NCBI GenBank assembly: GCA_031257105.1
Contig: JAIRPG010000110.1
Span: 1-32,476, forward strand
DNA from: Treponema sp.
Lineage (GTDB): Bacteria; Spirochaetota; Spirochaetia; Treponematales; Breznakiellaceae
Length of the DNA stretch: 32,476 nucleotides
Reading direction: 5' to 3'
The stretch's first letter is position 1, and every line of letters starts with the position of its first letter. Both the position numbers and the translations under genes were made by a program. The notes beneath the pieces were generated by a model that was not told the origin of the DNA, searched no databases, and was given only the letters and a program-made list of their open reading frames with translations. Positions 8,274 to 16,639 of the stretch are shown here, piece by piece.

Positions 8274-9155
8274 TTACCGCGTTTCTTTAAGTACACGCTC
8301 ACTGAGTACCACCGCTACCCGGCCTTCCCGCAAGAGCAGCCGGTTTTCATTGGATGAGAGGATCACCAGAGCGTCTTCTTGGTCAATGATAAGATCGGTG
8401 GGGAGGATACCGTAGACCCCCCGCGCCAGAATTCGCAGGGGATTGGATCCCACCCGCCCGGTAAGCTCCGGGCTTAAACCGCTCGGGCCCGACTGAAAGA
8501 TCGCATCCTGGGATACATAGCGGACAATGGAGTTTGTCGTCCCCCTGGAAGGCTCCATCATGTTCCGTTCATAGATAAGGTTCATGTTGGTGTCCCATAT
8601 TTTGGGGAAGATGCAGGGGCGGACCAGAGCCTCAGTTTGCCTGCCGTGAATGGGCAGTTCATTGTTGGCGATGATGATGATTCCCGTGTAGGACGCCGCC
8701 GGAACAGGCCGCAGGGGCTGCGCTACATCCAAGGCGCGGCTGTGGCGAATCAACTGGGAACTGATAGCGATAAGATCAATGGCGTACGCGGTGGAGAGCC
8801 GGCGCAGATCCGGCGAGAGGGCGGGAGGCGTTTTGCGGGCGGAAAGGACAAGACTGCCGGCGGCTCGCAAGGAAAACTCTCCCCGGCGCGCCAGATCTTC
8901 CAGGGTACTGGACGAATCCACCGGGATAGATAAAAGGTATGGCCGCAGGAGATCCGGAGACTCCAAGTTCAAAATCTCCTCCGCTTGGGATCTTCCGGTG
9001 GGCAATCGAATCCCCGCAGCGGTTAGATCCAGGGCCATCGTGGCGTTGATCTCCATCCGCTCCCAGTCCAGGGAAAGCGAAACCGCAATATTTGTATCCG
9101 CCGGGGTCAAAACCGCAAGGAGCAGCAAGAAGCCCAGGACGCATGAAACCTTCAT
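8274..9155 (-). CDS. exported protein of unknown function, last gene of the LysM operon
   Basis: A 293-294-residue protein with a signal peptide (MKVSCVLGFLLLLAVLTPA) and no lipobox, so periplasmic. The mature part is a mixed alpha/beta sequence with no motif I recognise; a notable patch is TGIIIIANNELPIHGRQTE followed by PCIFPKIWDTNMNLIYERNM. Two adjacent ATGs are possible (9158 and 9155). The second is chosen because GGAGG is then 6 bases away rather than 3; the first would overlap the upstream stop as ATGA. Either way translation is coupled to the lytic transglycosylase gene. Operon position suggests an envelope or cell-wall role, nothing more. Confidence 0.75.
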   Translation of the reverse strand: MKVSCVLGFLLLLAVLTPADTNIAVSLSLDWERMEINATMALDLTAAGIRLPTGRSQAEEILNLESPDLLRPYLLSIPVDSSSTLEDLARRGEFSLRAAGSLVLSARKTPPALSPDLRRLSTAYAIDLIAISSQLIRHSRALDVAQPLRPVPAASYTGIIIIANNELPIHGRQTEALVRPCIFPKIWDTNMNLIYERNMMEPSRGTTNSIVRYVSQDAIFQSGPSGLSPELTGRVGSNPLRILARGVYGILPTDLIIDQEDALVILSSNENRLLLREGRVAVVLSERVLKETR

Positions 9156-10564
9156 CATCTCCCTCCGGCGGAGTCCCCGCTCTCAGAGGAAGAGCCGCCC
9201 TGTCTTTTAAGTATCGGCGTTTTCAGGTTTCGTCCTATACGGAGTGTTTCGTTCATTTGCATACCGTTTGCCGAGGCCAGCGCCAGAGGATCAATATCAT
9301 AGGCCAGCGCGATAGACCACAACGTTTCACCTTGCCTAACAATATGGTTCCCCTCAAAAACCGGTACTTGTACGACGGCCTGTTGTTTGGCCGGATTCAC
9401 GCCGGTTAGGGCGGGAATCTTAAGCCGGACGCCAAGCTTGAGCGCGCGGGGCTCGACGCCGGGATTGGCGTTTGTAATCTGCGCCACCGATGTCCCGTAA
9501 CGCAAGGCCAAGGCCGACAAGGTATCCCCATATTGGATCGTATGGTAGTAGTAACGGATCAGGAGTACGTCCGGACGATTCAAGACCTGCCGAATGTTTT
9601 CCACATCGTCGACGCGGACTTTCAAGTAATATTCCGATGGAGGAGTTACATTGAAGCTGAGTTCCCGGTTCATCGTTTTCAGTTCCGCCGCGTCTACCCC
9701 TGCTTCGGCGGCGAGAATATCCAGATCCACCTGCCTGTCCACGGCGATCCGCGCCCATTGGGGAGCTTCCGGCCAGTTGAGATCCAGGCCGAAATACCGG
9801 GGGTTGTTGAGAATGTAGGCCACAGCCAACAATTTGGGGACATAGTGGATACTTTCGGTCTTCAGAATTTTTCTTTCCGCGAGCTGCCAGTAATCCATCG
9901 TTCCCGTCCCGGAGACAATCCGGTTGATTGCCCCCATACCGGCGTTGTAGGCGGCCAGAGCCAGGGGCCAATCCCCGAGGGCGCGATAATTTTCCTCCAG
10001 CTTACGAAGCGCCCCCTGGGTAGACTTCCAAAAGTCCATGCGTTCATCCATCCACTCGGTTACTTTCATGTCGAAAGGGCTGATGCTGTTCCGCATGAAC
10101 TGCCACAAGCCGACCGCGCCCGAAGGACTCCTCGCCGCGGGCTGGAAGCCCGATTCTATGACCGGCAGGTAGATCAGCTCCGGCGGCAGATTCCGTTCCT
10201 CAATTTCCTGGCGGATAAACGGTAGATACGGCGCGCCGCGCTGCATCACCGCCGTTAACCAGGCCAGCCCGCCGGAACTCGCGTATTGTCTGATGTAGCG
10301 CTGGGTGAGGGCTTCATCAATGCCCGGTATCGAAGGAAGGTGAAGCGCCGTGGTATTCCGTGCGGAGGCGGCTAAACGGGGCGGCAGAGCCGCGTAGATC
10401 CAGCGCAAGGGCCGGTTGCTTTCGACGGTTTTTTCTTCCGGGGAAGATACCGGCTCTGCGGGAAAGACTTCGGCGTAAACGTCAACGCAGACCGCGGTGT
10501 AGAACAAGAGGCAGCCTGCGAATAGAGCCGCCCGTTGACCGGAGCGGCGATGGAAAAGCGGCAT
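9155..10564 (-). CDS. MltD-like membrane-bound lytic transglycosylase with two LysM domains
   Basis: A 469-residue exported cell-wall enzyme that would cleave peptidoglycan glycan strands to 1,6-anhydromuramyl products. After a signal peptide or anchor (about 1-32) comes an SLT domain: PELIYLPVIESGF with the catalytic Glu at about residue 137, then SPSGAVGLWQFM and ALAAYNAGMG. Two LysM domains follow at about 341-383 (YHTIQYGDTLSALALRYGTS) and 407-450 (HIVRQGETLWSIALAYDID). This order matches MltD. The frame opens further upstream at a weaker site; the ATG at 10564 is chosen because it forms a TAATG junction with the preceding gene and has GGAGAG 8 bases before it. It lies between a TPR lipoprotein and an unknown exported protein, all translationally coupled. 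Confidence 0.9.
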   Translation of the reverse strand: MPLFHRRSGQRAALFAGCLLFYTAVCVDVYAEVFPAEPVSSPEEKTVESNRPLRWIYAALPPRLAASARNTTALHLPSIPGIDEALTQRYIRQYASSGGLAWLTAVMQRGAPYLPFIRQEIEERNLPPELIYLPVIESGFQPAARSPSGAVGLWQFMRNSISPFDMKVTEWMDERMDFWKSTQGALRKLEENYRALGDWPLALAAYNAGMGAINRIVSGTGTMDYWQLAERKILKTESIHYVPKLLAVAYILNNPRYFGLDLNWPEAPQWARIAVDRQVDLDILAAEAGVDAAELKTMNRELSFNVTPPSEYYLKVRVDDVENIRQVLNRPDVLLIRYYYHTIQYGDTLSALALRYGTSVAQITNANPGVEPRALKLGVRLKIPALTGVNPAKQQAVVQVPVFEGNHIVRQGETLWSIALAYDIDPLALASANGMQMNETLRIGRNLKTPILKRQGGSSSESGDSAGGR

Positions 10565-11661
10565 TAAAATTTCTCTCCATAATAGATACCGGCCCATTCC
10601 CAGCGGCCATGTATATCCGGGTTAAGCGGAAAGTATATCTTCCGAAAACAGAAGTACCAGGTAGAAACGTACTCCGACCAGCCCCAGGTACGAAGATACG
10701 CCTCGTTTGCGTTGGAAGCGGTATCCAGGTTCGCCGCATAGTGGATACGGTTCCCCCCCATAAAATAGCCCAGGTTGAATTCCGCCATGCCCGCATCCTC
10801 CGCATCCTGCCCCCACGTGCGGGCAAAAAAGTTGACCTTGGCCCGATAACGCCAGAGTCTGGCGCTGTTTCCCGTGTCCAAACATTCTTGAATAGTCAGG
10901 ATCAGGGAGTTAAGGCTCTCAAAAGTCCAGTCTTTCGATGAATTGTTAAAATCCACCAATCGTTTTGCGTAACTATAGGCATCGGGAAAACCGGGAACAA
11001 CCGTTTCGTAAAAAGGAAGCACTTTGGTGTACGCCTGAATCGCCTGGTTCCACTCGCCGGTACGCTCGTATGCCTGGCCCAGCATAAAATTGGAGACCCC
11101 CAGATCGATCTTCCCAGAAAACCGCGAGATGAGTTCTTCGTAGTACCACGCCAGTTGCTCCTGGTCATTCACCAGCGTGATAAGCTGTTTAAGGGCAATG
11201 TAATGGATCGATTCATCCTTAACCAAGAGATCCGGATAATTCTTGATGATCAAATCGAAATACAGAGCCGCCACCGGATACGCATCCAGTTGAATATATG
11301 CATAGGCGGTCATTAAAAGGTAATAGGCGGCGTAAGGATCATCCGGGTGAGTGTTTATCCAGGAGGTAAGGAAGTTGATAAGCCGCCTGAATTCTTTTTG
11401 CCGGGCGAATTCGTTGGCGATCTCCTGGACAACGGAAAACCGGCTTTCCCCGGGATAGCGTTCCTGTTCCAGCAGCATGAAAAGATCCCCAAGGATTTCC
11501 CGGCGCTCTTTGCTTCCTGTTATATAGTAGAGATCCACCGCAGCGGTGTCACCGCCGTCTGAATTGGATACAAACGCGCAGCCCGGGAACCCCAAGCAAA
11601 AAAGACCCGCGCCGAGGATTACGGGCATGAGCAACATTCTTTGCATTACGGTATAGAGCAT
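10564..11661 (-). CDS. TPR-containing envelope lipoprotein
   Basis: About 365 residues with an N-terminal hydrophobic signal (MQRMLLMPVILGAGLFCLG) ending in a non-canonical lipobox FPGC; spirochaetes tolerate such lipoboxes, so lipidation is likely but not certain. The body is helical with repeated 34-residue-like units, for example AYAYIQLDAYPVAALYFDLI and NFMLGQAYERTGEWNQAIQAYTKVL, typical tetratricopeptide helices that hold protein partners. The start is uncertain: TTG 11685, ATG 11679, ATG 11661 and ATG 11646 are in frame and none has a good ribosome binding site (GGGAG is 11 bases before 11661). It is the first gene of the operon with the MltD-like enzyme, so it may position that hydrolase or other wall enzymes. 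That link is an inference. Confidence 0.75.
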   Translation of the reverse strand: MLYTVMQRMLLMPVILGAGLFCLGFPGCAFVSNSDGGDTAAVDLYYITGSKERREILGDLFMLLEQERYPGESRFSVVQEIANEFARQKEFRRLINFLTSWINTHPDDPYAAYYLLMTAYAYIQLDAYPVAALYFDLIIKNYPDLLVKDESIHYIALKQLITLVNDQEQLAWYYEELISRFSGKIDLGVSNFMLGQAYERTGEWNQAIQAYTKVLPFYETVVPGFPDAYSYAKRLVDFNNSSKDWTFESLNSLILTIQECLDTGNSARLWRYRAKVNFFARTWGQDAEDAGMAEFNLGYFMGGNRIHYAANLDTASNANEAYLRTWGWSEYVSTWYFCFRKIYFPLNPDIHGRWEWAGIYYGEKF

Positions 11662-11678
11662 ACCGGAGGTTTCTCCCA

Positions 11679-11709
11679 TTGGCAAGAGAACCGGTAAATG
11701 AGTATTATA
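11679..11709. promoter_or_regulatory. overlapping divergent promoters
   Basis: On the plus strand TTGGCA (11679-11684), 18 bases, TATTAT (11703-11708), then 6 bases to the ATG at 11715, so that transcript would be leaderless. On the minus strand TATAAT (11704-11709) almost coincides with it and would serve the TPR lipoprotein; its -35 is poor (TTTTAA at 17 bases). The two -10 boxes share the same bases, so the two promoters cannot both be occupied at once. Confidence 0.45.
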
Positions 11710-11714
11710 ACCCT

Positions 11715-12260
11715 ATGGGGCGCCGCTTAAAACGTTTTATTGCCGCGAAGTTTGTTTTCTTTACGGGGTTACTGCTGTTATTTTTGGGAATTGCTTTTCT
11801 TTTGGGCAGCCTTGCCGGAATTTCCAAAATTTCCATATTAATAGCGTTTTTCTTTGTGATTATCGGTTCATTCTGCGCTATTCTCGCGATCAAGCTCAAT
11901 AAACGCTCCTTCTACCTCTTCTTTGCGGCCTTTTTTATGCAGCTCGGGTTTTTTCTTTTTCTATCGGCGCTTCACATCTTCCCCATGAACCTTGAACGGG
12001 GCTGGCCCTTCGCGTCAATCTTCGCCGGGTTGGCCCTGATACCCGCCGGCTGGCACCGGTATGGCAATTTCCGAATCCGCTATCTGGTTCCCGGGGCGGC
12101 TTTTATCGTGCTTGGTTCTGTGCTGTTGATCTTCTCCCTGGACATAGTACCTTTTTCTTTTTCCCAGTTCGTGCTGAATTGGTGGCCTATCCTGGTCGTT
12201 TTGGCAGGACTGCTCCTCGTGTTGATTGCCCTCAGTACCAGAAACAAGGGGGAAAGTTGA
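11715..12260 (+). CDS. multi-pass membrane protein resembling LiaF/DUF5668-type proteins
   Basis: A 181-residue inner-membrane protein with about six hydrophobic segments, including FVFFTGLLLLFLGIAFLLG, ISILIAFFFVIIGSFCAILA, LFFAAFFMQLGFFLFLSA, LVPGAAFIVLGSVLLIFSL and a final NWWPILVVLAGLLLVLIAL. Paired helices ending in WWPIL(x)(x)LAG are typical of the LiaI/LiaF-like family that works with two-component systems in cell-envelope stress; the similarity is by eye. An in-frame TTG at 11679 exists, but 11715 gives a normal basic N-terminus (MGRRLKRF). There is no Shine-Dalgarno sequence, and a -10 box lies 6 bases upstream. The next gene overlaps its stop codon (TTGA), and the operon continues to a response regulator and kinase. 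Confidence 0.7.
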   Translation: MGRRLKRFIAAKFVFFTGLLLLFLGIAFLLGSLAGISKISILIAFFFVIIGSFCAILAIKLNKRSFYLFFAAFFMQLGFFLFLSALHIFPMNLERGWPFASIFAGLALIPAGWHRYGNFRIRYLVPGAAFIVLGSVLLIFSLDIVPFSFSQFVLNWWPILVVLAGLLLVLIALSTRNKGES

Positions 12261-14008
12261 ATCCCGGCGGGGTTATTCTTCTATTCGTGGTTCTGTTGTT
12301 TTTTTCCTGCGGTAATCGTCCGCCGGTTCGGGAAGTACCCCTGCCCCAGATGCCGTCTTCTGCAGACGCCCCTCTACAGGCGGGGACTTCAACTCCGTAT
12401 CCGGGCCCTTCTGAAGGGATGCCCTCTGGGGGCATAGCGGCGGAGGTGAGAAACTTTGTTGAGATTGGTACGCCTTCATCTTTACAGCAGGCTCTGAAAA
12501 TCATTCAAGAACGAGGGCTTGAATCCTCCGAATTCGGCAGGGTAATGAACGCGGTTGCCGTAACGGTACTGCACAAGATCTATGGCCAGCCGTCAAACCG
12601 GCTTCCATCCGCAGATCCGCCCCAAACGCATCATTACACCCGTATTCTCCGGGATGCGGAGCGGCGCTATTATTCGCCTGTTCCGGTAGGTTCCTCTGAT
12701 TACCTGGACTATGTGCTGCCCTTTCTGGCCCTGCTGGAAGAAAACCAAGCGGACATTCTGCTCACGGCCTTGCCGGATCAGCGCCATGCCTGGGAACTGC
12801 GGGATAATTCCGTGTTGGCCCCGTATTTTACCGGCGTCATCCTGGAGCGATCAGGCAGCGTATCCGGCAATGACGCCATGCAGGAAGAGGCTGGGGCGGC
12901 CTACAGCCGGGCCTACGAAATCTCTGATGAATGTTACCCCGCCGCGCTTGGCCTTGCCCGCGTTCTAAAAGCCCAAGGACGCTCAGAGGAGGCCGTAAGC
13001 TTCCTGGCGAACCTCTCCGCCCGTTATCCCGATAACCAGGCGATCACGCGGCAGCTCGCCATTGCCCGGTTCGACAGCCGCGACTGGGCCGGCGCGGAGG
13101 TTCTTTTGGCGGAACTGCTCCAGCGGGATAACCGGGACGGGCAGCTCCTTCTCATGCGGGCGCGGTCTTTGATAGAACAGGGACTGTTCTTCCCCGCCCA
13201 GTCGCCGTTGGATACGTACGCGACCATTGATCCCCAGAACCGGGAGTACCTCTTTCTCCAGGCCCGTATTCAAGCTGAAGGCTACCGGAACCTTGACAAC
13301 GCCCTGTCCTTTCTAAGAACCATCCTGTATAGAGACGCGCAGGATAGGGAAGCCCTTATCTACGCATCTCGGCTCCTCCTGGAATCGAATCAGGCTGAGG
13401 ATCAGGACGAAGGCCGGGAGTTCTTGAGCCGGCTCTTGGAAGCGGAGGATATCCCCCTTGAGGTGATAGATATAGCCCTGAAAGACGCCATCCGCCGGCA
13501 AGCGTGGAAGGAGGCCCATCCCTACCTGGAACAGGTACTTGCCGTCCGCCGGGGCGCCGAAGAACTCCTTGCCGCGTATACGGTTGAACGGGGACTGGGG
13601 AACCTGCGGGCCGGGCTTGCCGCAGCGCGGGAACTCCACGAGCGGGAGCCGGCGCATGTGGAGGGAGCCACCGCCTATATCACCGCCCTCATCGAAGGAG
13701 GCTCCCGCGATGAAGCTGCGCGCTTGATCGAAAACGGCCTTCAAACGCTTCCGAGCGGCGTTTTAAAAAGCCGCTACCTCTATCTCCGTAGTCTCCTCTA
13801 CCCCGGCGGGGAGCAGGCGGTCGCCGATCTCCGTTCCAGCCTTTTTGAAGATCCCCGGAATGTCCATACCCTTATCGCCCTTTTTGAATATTACCGGACT
13901 CAAAAAAACGAGCAGCGGGCGGTTTTTTACCTCAAGCAGGCCCTTGCCCTGGAACCGGGCAACCTGCAACTGAAACGATACGAGGCTGAATTGCGGTATG
14001 AAAGATAA
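12257..14008 (+). CDS. TPR-repeat lipoprotein
   Basis: A 583-residue lipoprotein: hydrophobic signal (residues 1-17) and lipobox LFFSC with Cys18, a Pro/Ser-rich spacer to about residue 60, then a long array of tetratricopeptide-like helices, for example YPAALGLARVLKAQGRSEEA, DWAGAEVLLAELLQRDNRDG and, at the C-terminus, EQRAVFYLKQALALEPGN. Such proteins are scaffolds. The frame opens upstream inside the previous gene. The TTG at 12257 is chosen because it overlaps the previous stop as TTGA, has AAGGGGG directly upstream, and gives a proper lipoprotein signal. Its stop overlaps the response regulator start by 11 bases. Co-expression with a two-component system suggests it assists sensing or is part of the response; this is inference. 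Confidence 0.8.
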   Translation: MNPGGVILLFVVLLFFSCGNRPPVREVPLPQMPSSADAPLQAGTSTPYPGPSEGMPSGGIAAEVRNFVEIGTPSSLQQALKIIQERGLESSEFGRVMNAVAVTVLHKIYGQPSNRLPSADPPQTHHYTRILRDAERRYYSPVPVGSSDYLDYVLPFLALLEENQADILLTALPDQRHAWELRDNSVLAPYFTGVILERSGSVSGNDAMQEEAGAAYSRAYEISDECYPAALGLARVLKAQGRSEEAVSFLANLSARYPDNQAITRQLAIARFDSRDWAGAEVLLAELLQRDNRDGQLLLMRARSLIEQGLFFPAQSPLDTYATIDPQNREYLFLQARIQAEGYRNLDNALSFLRTILYRDAQDREALIYASRLLLESNQAEDQDEGREFLSRLLEAEDIPLEVIDIALKDAIRRQAWKEAHPYLEQVLAVRRGAEELLAAYTVERGLGNLRAGLAAARELHEREPAHVEGATAYITALIEGGSRDEAARLIENGLQTLPSGVLKSRYLYLRSLLYPGGEQAVADLRSSLFEDPRNVHTLIALFEYYRTQKNEQRAVFYLKQALALEPGNLQLKRYEAELRYER

Positions 14009-14708
14009 ACGGACGGTCTTGGTGGTGGACGATGAGCCGAAAATCCTCGAACTCTTAAAGTCCTACCTTGAAAAAAATGAGTTTACGGCCCTTTGCGCCA
14101 AAACCGCCGGAGAAGGCATGGATTTTTTCGAGGGGCGCAGGGTGGATTTGATACTCCTTGACCTCATGCTGCCGGATTTCTCCGGCGAGGAGTTTTGTAA
14201 AAAAGTCCGGCAGGTATCGGATGTTCCTATCATTATGATTACCGCGAAAGTTGATGAAGAAAGCATTATCCACGGCCTCAATATCGGGGCGGACGACTAC
14301 GTGTGCAAGCCCTTCAGTCCCCGGCAGCTTATGGCGCGGGTCAAGGCGGTGACGCGGCGGCGCGGCGGAGCAATAGGCGGCGCGAGCGATGCGATAAGCG
14401 GCGCCGGCTTCCTGTCTTACGGCGACCTAGCGGTGGACACCGAAAAGCGCGTTGTAAGCTGCGGCGGGCAGGTTCTTACCCTAACCCGTGATGAATATCA
14501 TATCCTTGTCCTGCTCATGTCACGGCAGGCGAAAATTTTTACCCGGGACGAAATTCTGGAGGCGATCAAGGGGAACGATTTTGACGGCTTTGACCGGGCT
14601 GTCGACAGCCATATCAAGCGGCTGCGGGCGAAAATCGGGGACGATCCAAAGAATCCCCGGTATATTCAGACGGTCTACGGCATGGGATACCGGATAGGCG
14701 AAGCATGA
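13998..14708 (+). CDS. OmpR/PhoB-family response regulator
   Basis: A 236-residue DNA-binding response regulator. The receiver domain (1-120) has the acidic pair DD at 11-12, the phosphoacceptor Asp55 in LILLDLMLPD, Thr82 and Lys104 in DDYVCKPFS. After a Gly/Ala/Ser linker (about 122-136) follows a winged-helix domain of the OmpR type with LTRDEYHILVLLM, FTRDEILEAI and the recognition segment DRAVDSHIKRLRAKIGDDPK, ending in IQTVYGMGYRI. It overlaps the TPR lipoprotein gene by 11 bases and the kinase start by 4 (ATGA), so it is coupled to both. OmpR-type regulators bind tandem half-sites at about 11-bp spacing; such an array is present at 1710-1737, but a link is untested. Confidence 0.95.
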   Translation: MKDKRTVLVVDDEPKILELLKSYLEKNEFTALCAKTAGEGMDFFEGRRVDLILLDLMLPDFSGEEFCKKVRQVSDVPIIMITAKVDEESIIHGLNIGADDYVCKPFSPRQLMARVKAVTRRRGGAIGGASDAISGAGFLSYGDLAVDTEKRVVSCGGQVLTLTRDEYHILVLLMSRQAKIFTRDEILEAIKGNDFDGFDRAVDSHIKRLRAKIGDDPKNPRYIQTVYGMGYRIGEA

Positions 14709-16171
14709 AGAAAGCGGGACTGTTTGCGGCAATAGAGTTGTTCAATAACTTTTCTATTAGCCTTCAAAACCGGCTGGCCCTGACCTACGCGCTTTTTATC
14801 AGTCTTGCGCTTGCGGCGTTGACTATTACTATCAATGTTTTTACCGGCCTTATCTTTACCACCCTCGTAAAAAATAACATTACCGAAAAAAGCGCGGAGA
14901 TTGTCCGTGTGATTTCGGATCAGTACAACCCCATGCTCCGGAGCTTCAATGCCTTAACTATTGAAGCAATAGGTATGTATTTTGTACATGAAGGCTATAT
15001 TGTTACCGTAGAAAATGAAGAAGGCGATCTCGTGTGGGACGCCCGGGCCTGTGATATGCGGGAATGTATGACGGTAATAAATGACATCGCCGTGCGTATG
15101 CAAGAGCATATTGGCGCGAATGGCGCGTTACGGCGTGAACGCTACCCGATACAGTTTGCCGGCAGAATGGCGGGATCCATCATCATCGAAACCTACGGCC
15201 CCTTTTTCTACAGCGAAACAGAGAGCGCGTTTTTAACATCAATTAACCGGCTGCTTTTTTTTGCCGCTATAATGCTCACCATTGCAAGTTTTGCGGTCTC
15301 AATTATTCTTTCCCGTGCTATTGCCCGGCCTATAAACAAATCAGCCGAGGCAGCCCGGCGCATTGCCCAAACCTATAGTACATGGGCCGCTCATAACGCG
15401 CCGGGAGCGCGCATCATAAGAATAGATGACCAGTATCAAACCAAAGAACTGGCGGAATTGGCCCGATCAATCAATGCGCTGTCTGCGAAACTTGAGGAAG
15501 GGGAACGCCGTCAAAAACAGCTTACCGGCGATATAGCCCATGAATTGCGTACTCCCATTACCTGCTTACAGGGCGATATTGAAGCTATGCTTGACGGCGT
15601 ATATAAGCCTGACAAAGAACACCTTGAAAGCTGCCATGAGGAAGTTATCCGCCTTGCCGGGCTGGTGCGCGACTTGAATACGTTAACCAACGTTGAGTGG
15701 GAAAATATCACGCTCAATAAAACAGAATTTGATCTTGCATCTTTATTGCGTATAACGGCTGAACAATTCAAGGCAGCCGCCCTTGAAAAGAATATTGCGA
15801 TACGGCTTGATCTTATTGAAAGTCAGGTTATAGCCGATTATGACCGGCTTAAACAAGTTTTTATCAACCTGCTGTCTAACGCCATAAAGTACACCGATAC
15901 GGGGAGCATTACGGTACGTATTGAAAAAGCGGAGGAACCCAAACACGTTAGTGTTTGGGTATCAGATACCGGTATCGGCATACCGGAAGACGACCTGCCC
16001 CATATTTTTGAACGGTTGTACCGTACCGATAAATCCCGCAGCCGCAGTACCGGCGGGGCGGGTATCGGCCTTGCCATTGCCGCCGCCATTATCGCGGCTC
16101 ATGGGGGAACGATTACAGCGGAGAGCGCCGGTTCTGGAGGCGTAGGCACAACGTTCCGGGTGGTGTTGTAA
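14705..16171 (+). CDS. sensor histidine kinase with HAMP domain
   Basis: A 488-residue inner-membrane kinase, partner of the upstream response regulator. TM1 at about 26-52, an extracytoplasmic sensor of about 125 residues with a CDMREC segment that could form a disulfide, TM2 at about 180-203, HAMP at about 204-262, HisKA with GDIAHELRTP (phosphoaccepting His279), and HATPase_c with the N box NLLSNAIKY, G1 box DTGIGIP and G2 box GGAGIGLAI. It starts as ATGA on the regulator stop. Its base composition looks lower in GC than the neighbouring genes, as judged by eye, which may reflect transfer or relaxed codon use. Its stop directly abuts the stop of the DUF192 gene on the other strand. The signal is unknown; the Lia-like and TPR partners point to the envelope. 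Confidence 0.93.
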   Translation: MKKAGLFAAIELFNNFSISLQNRLALTYALFISLALAALTITINVFTGLIFTTLVKNNITEKSAEIVRVISDQYNPMLRSFNALTIEAIGMYFVHEGYIVTVENEEGDLVWDARACDMRECMTVINDIAVRMQEHIGANGALRRERYPIQFAGRMAGSIIIETYGPFFYSETESAFLTSINRLLFFAAIMLTIASFAVSIILSRAIARPINKSAEAARRIAQTYSTWAAHNAPGARIIRIDDQYQTKELAELARSINALSAKLEEGERRQKQLTGDIAHELRTPITCLQGDIEAMLDGVYKPDKEHLESCHEEVIRLAGLVRDLNTLTNVEWENITLNKTEFDLASLLRITAEQFKAAALEKNIAIRLDLIESQVIADYDRLKQVFINLLSNAIKYTDTGSITVRIEKAEEPKHVSVWVSDTGIGIPEDDLPHIFERLYRTDKSRSRSTGGAGIGLAIAAAIIAAHGGTITAESAGSGGVGTTFRVVL

Positions 16172-16639
16172 TCAGCGCAGATCGATGCGGACAATATCCC
16201 CCACGGCAACGCCAGCCCAGGTAAACCAGCCTTGAGGCGCTTCCAGCGCATAGCGGACGGCGTGGTCTGACCGGACGGGAGTTAAATCCTGGGGCTGCAT
16301 ATCCCGAATTTGCAGAATCCTGCCGTCTTTATCGATAAAGGCGATGGACAGGGGAATAAGGGTGTTCTTCATCCAGAAGGATAGTTTCTGATCCCGCTCA
16401 AAGATAAAAAGCATTCCTTCACCGTCGGCAAGGAATTCCCGGTACATAAGCCCCCGCTGCCGTTCCGCCTCGGTACGGGCAAGCTCCGCGAATATTCGCG
16501 TTTTACCGCCGCCAGCCTGTTCTATGATGAATTCCCGTTTCTCGAGCGGCGGCTGCTCCTTTTCGCTGGCCTTGCAGGAAGCCGCGCCGGTACATACGAA
16601 AAACGCGGCCACACATACCAAGACGCGCCTAGAAATCAT
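16172..16639 (-). CDS. DUF192-family lipoprotein
   Basis: A 155-residue exported protein with lipobox GAASC (Cys22). The mature part matches the DUF192 family: AELARTEAERQRGLMYRE, then EGMLFIFERDQ, SFWMKNTLIPLSIAFIDKDG and a final YALEAPQGWF. The family is widespread but has no firmly established function. The start is chosen at 16639, with GGAGG 9 bases upstream inside the preceding gene, whose stop it overlaps by 11 bases, so the two genes are one operon. The gene ends back-to-back with the histidine kinase (no bases between the stop codons) and no terminator is visible for either. Confidence 0.88.
   Translation of the reverse strand: MISRRVLVCVAAFFVCTGAASCKASEKEQPPLEKREFIIEQAGGGKTRIFAELARTEAERQRGLMYREFLADGEGMLFIFERDQKLSFWMKNTLIPLSIAFIDKDGRILQIRDMQPQDLTPVRSDHAVRYALEAPQGWFTWAGVAVGDIVRIDLR

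Noticed and set aside
12179-12256. N-terminal extension of the TPR lipoprotein
   Set aside because: It lies inside the preceding membrane-protein gene, has no ribosome binding site, and would bury the signal peptide and lipobox.
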